DNA of 6,756 nucleotides. It comes from CAZAGT01 sp964484515. Lineage in GTDB: Bacteria > Desulfobacterota > DSM-4660 > Desulfatiglandales > HGW-15. Location of the stretch: NCBI GenBank assembly GCA_964484515.1, contig CAZAGT010000293.1:1-6756 (forward strand). The letters are read 5' to 3'. Position 1 is the first letter of the stretch. Each line of letters starts with the position of its first letter. The notes below the pieces were generated by a model. That model ran no database searches, was not told the DNA's origin, and was given only the letters and a program-made list of their open reading frames with translations. This document shows positions 5,726 to 6,756 of the stretch, in pieces. A program made the translations under genes and the position numbers.

Positions 5726-6621
5726 AGTTTCACTTCCTGCACCCGCAAACCCGATAGGTCTATGTTGCCTATGCCTATATTGTGAGACCCGGTGATGTGA
5801 GGAACCTCCTGCGGGTCAATATTCAGCAGCCTGCAACAGAGTGCGTCCACGGCAACCATATCGGTTCCCGCCATCACCTTTCGTGGTGAGATCATCTTTC
5901 CGGGACCGAAGGGGCCGTTTTCCGCCAGAACCCTGTTGGCATCAACAATCAAGAGGTTCGGCTTAAGGAGGGTGGCCAGATCGACGATGCATTGGTGCAG
6001 ATGTGCGGTCCCCTGGTGAAAGGCCCTGTTATCGGCATTGAAACCCATCAGGTTTTTCAGCGTACACGTGATCCGGGTGCTGTCGTGTTGCTTAACGATA
6101 GGCATGTTGATCAAGACATCGTTTTCCCTGGCCTTGCGAATGATCCTCGCCTTCTTCAGAATCTTTCCTCTGGCTACCGGAATCTCATCCCAATCCTGAT
6201 CCGAGGAGGGGAAATGGATCTTCCCCTCGGTCCTCTCCACTTCCTCAATGATGCCGGCGGCGAACCAACGCTCGCGTTTATGAATGGAGGCTACCGTGAC
6301 GTTGGCAGCCCCGGCCTGGTAGCAGAGGTCAATCGTCTCCGCCACCATCCTTCCGTCTGTGCTGACACCAGGCCGGCCTCCCTGCGGATTGGGAAGGATC
6401 ACCACATCGTCACCCGGCTTCACAAAACGCTTCATACCGCCTAACAAATCAAGGGCCCATCTGACCATCCGAGGAGGGTCTTGTCCTTCGACCACCGCGA
6501 TATCGGTCTCCCCGGCGTGCGCAACGGTGCCTCTGAAGGGGCAGATTCCCTTAACGGCAATGGCTCCCGCCAGCCCGGCAGTGTATTTGAGGAAACCTCG
6601 CCGATTACACTCACATTTCAT
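5722..6621 (-). CDS. Tat-exported DUF362 domain protein
   Basis: The 299-residue protein starts with a twin-arginine signal: NRRGFLK (6-12), a mildly hydrophobic stretch to about A22, and a probable cleavage site AHA|GE after residue 36. Tat use suggests folding, often with a cofactor, before export. DUF362 landmarks are VLINMPIVKQH (169-179), TCTLKNLMGF (185-194), NLLIVDANRVL (222-232) and MAGTDMVAVDALCCRLLNID (250-269). Some DUF362 proteins carry ferredoxin-type CxxCxxC clusters; none is seen here, although several single Cys and CC261-262 exist. The biochemical role of the family is unknown. It is the first gene of an operon with the DUF6599 gene. The start is fixed by AGGAGGAGG 8 nt upstream. 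Family assignment is firm, function open. Confidence 0.9.
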   Translation of the reverse strand: MKCECNRRGFLKYTAGLAGAIAVKGICPFRGTVAHAGETDIAVVEGQDPPRMVRWALDLLGGMKRFVKPGDDVVILPNPQGGRPGVSTDGRMVAETIDLCYQAGAANVTVASIHKRERWFAAGIIEEVERTEGKIHFPSSDQDWDEIPVARGKILKKARIIRKARENDVLINMPIVKQHDSTRITCTLKNLMGFNADNRAFHQGTAHLHQCIVDLATLLKPNLLIVDANRVLAENGPFGPGKMISPRKVMAGTDMVAVDALCCRLLNIDPQEVPHITGSHNIGIGNIDLSGLRVQEVKL

Positions 6622-6629
6622 CTCAGCTA

Positions 6630-6637
6630 CCTCCTCC
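6630..6637 (-). promoter_or_regulatory. Ribosome binding site of the DUF362 gene
   Basis: GGAGGAGG on the minus strand lies 8 nt before the ATG at 6621, a near-perfect Shine-Dalgarno that settles the start and suggests efficient translation. Confidence 0.8.
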
Positions 6638-6671
6638 TGTGGACCTCGTATGAAACTCCATGAAATGAATT

Positions 6672-6687
6672 CGTTAAGACCTTAACG
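6672..6687. promoter_or_regulatory. 16-bp inverted repeat, candidate operator of the DUF362 operon
   Basis: CGTTAAG (6672-6678) and CTTAACG (6681-6687) are exact reverse complements separated by AC, about 50 bp upstream of the DUF362 start. Size and position fit a binding site for a dimeric repressor or activator. No convincing -35/-10 pair was found around it; a weak pair on the minus strand (TTAACG then TTCATA, 17-bp spacer) would overlap the site. Confidence 0.4.
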
Positions 6688-6756
6688 CCCGGCCATGGGG
6701 GTCTCTTTTCAAAAACGAAACGTTACCCGCTCGAACGCTGAAGAAGCTTGCAAGCA

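Noticed and set aside
5992..6444. 150-codon open frame on the plus strand
   Set aside because: It is a mirror frame of the DUF362 gene, whose motifs and ribosome binding site are convincing.

Overview
The window reads as ordinary chromosomal sequence, moderately GC-rich, from an anaerobic or syntrophic bacterium. A Desulfobacterota-like (former Deltaproteobacteria) host fits best: a MtaA-type URO-D-fold protein, a Tat-exported DUF362 protein beside a DUF6599 protein, a strong sigma-54-type promoter and hairpin-rich intergenic repeats. This placement is inference; no rRNA or marker gene is present. There is no phage gene, transposase, CRISPR array, tRNA or rRNA.

Left part (1-1028): a hairpin-bearing repeat-like segment (about 1-110), then a two-gene plus-strand unit: a 103-residue protein of unknown function and, 15 bp later behind a strong ribosome binding site, a HIT-family nucleotide hydrolase/transferase. 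A 376-bp gene-free stretch follows, with seven consecutive small inverted repeats.

Middle (1405-4565): an HNH endonuclease-family gene on the minus strand diverges from a plus-strand gene for a uroporphyrinogen decarboxylase-like, probably cobalamin-methyl-transferring protein. The 248 bp between them hold a 9-bp inverted repeat and an 8-bp direct repeat. Next comes a patatin-like phospholipase, preceded by a near-consensus -24/-12 (sigma-54) promoter that suggests its start lies well inside the longest open frame.

Right part (4577-6621): three minus-strand genes, read right to left. A Tat-signal DUF362 protein overlaps a secreted DUF6599 protein by 4 bp (ATGA). After a 108-bp gap comes a TrmL-type tRNA 2'-O-methyltransferase, which converges on the patatin gene with only 11 bp between stop codons.

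The only clear functional unit is the DUF362-DUF6599 pair, both predicted to be exported. The other genes look like independent housekeeping or metabolic genes. I see no convincing new multi-gene system. The best leads are the hairpin array, the sigma-54 site and the exported DUF pair.
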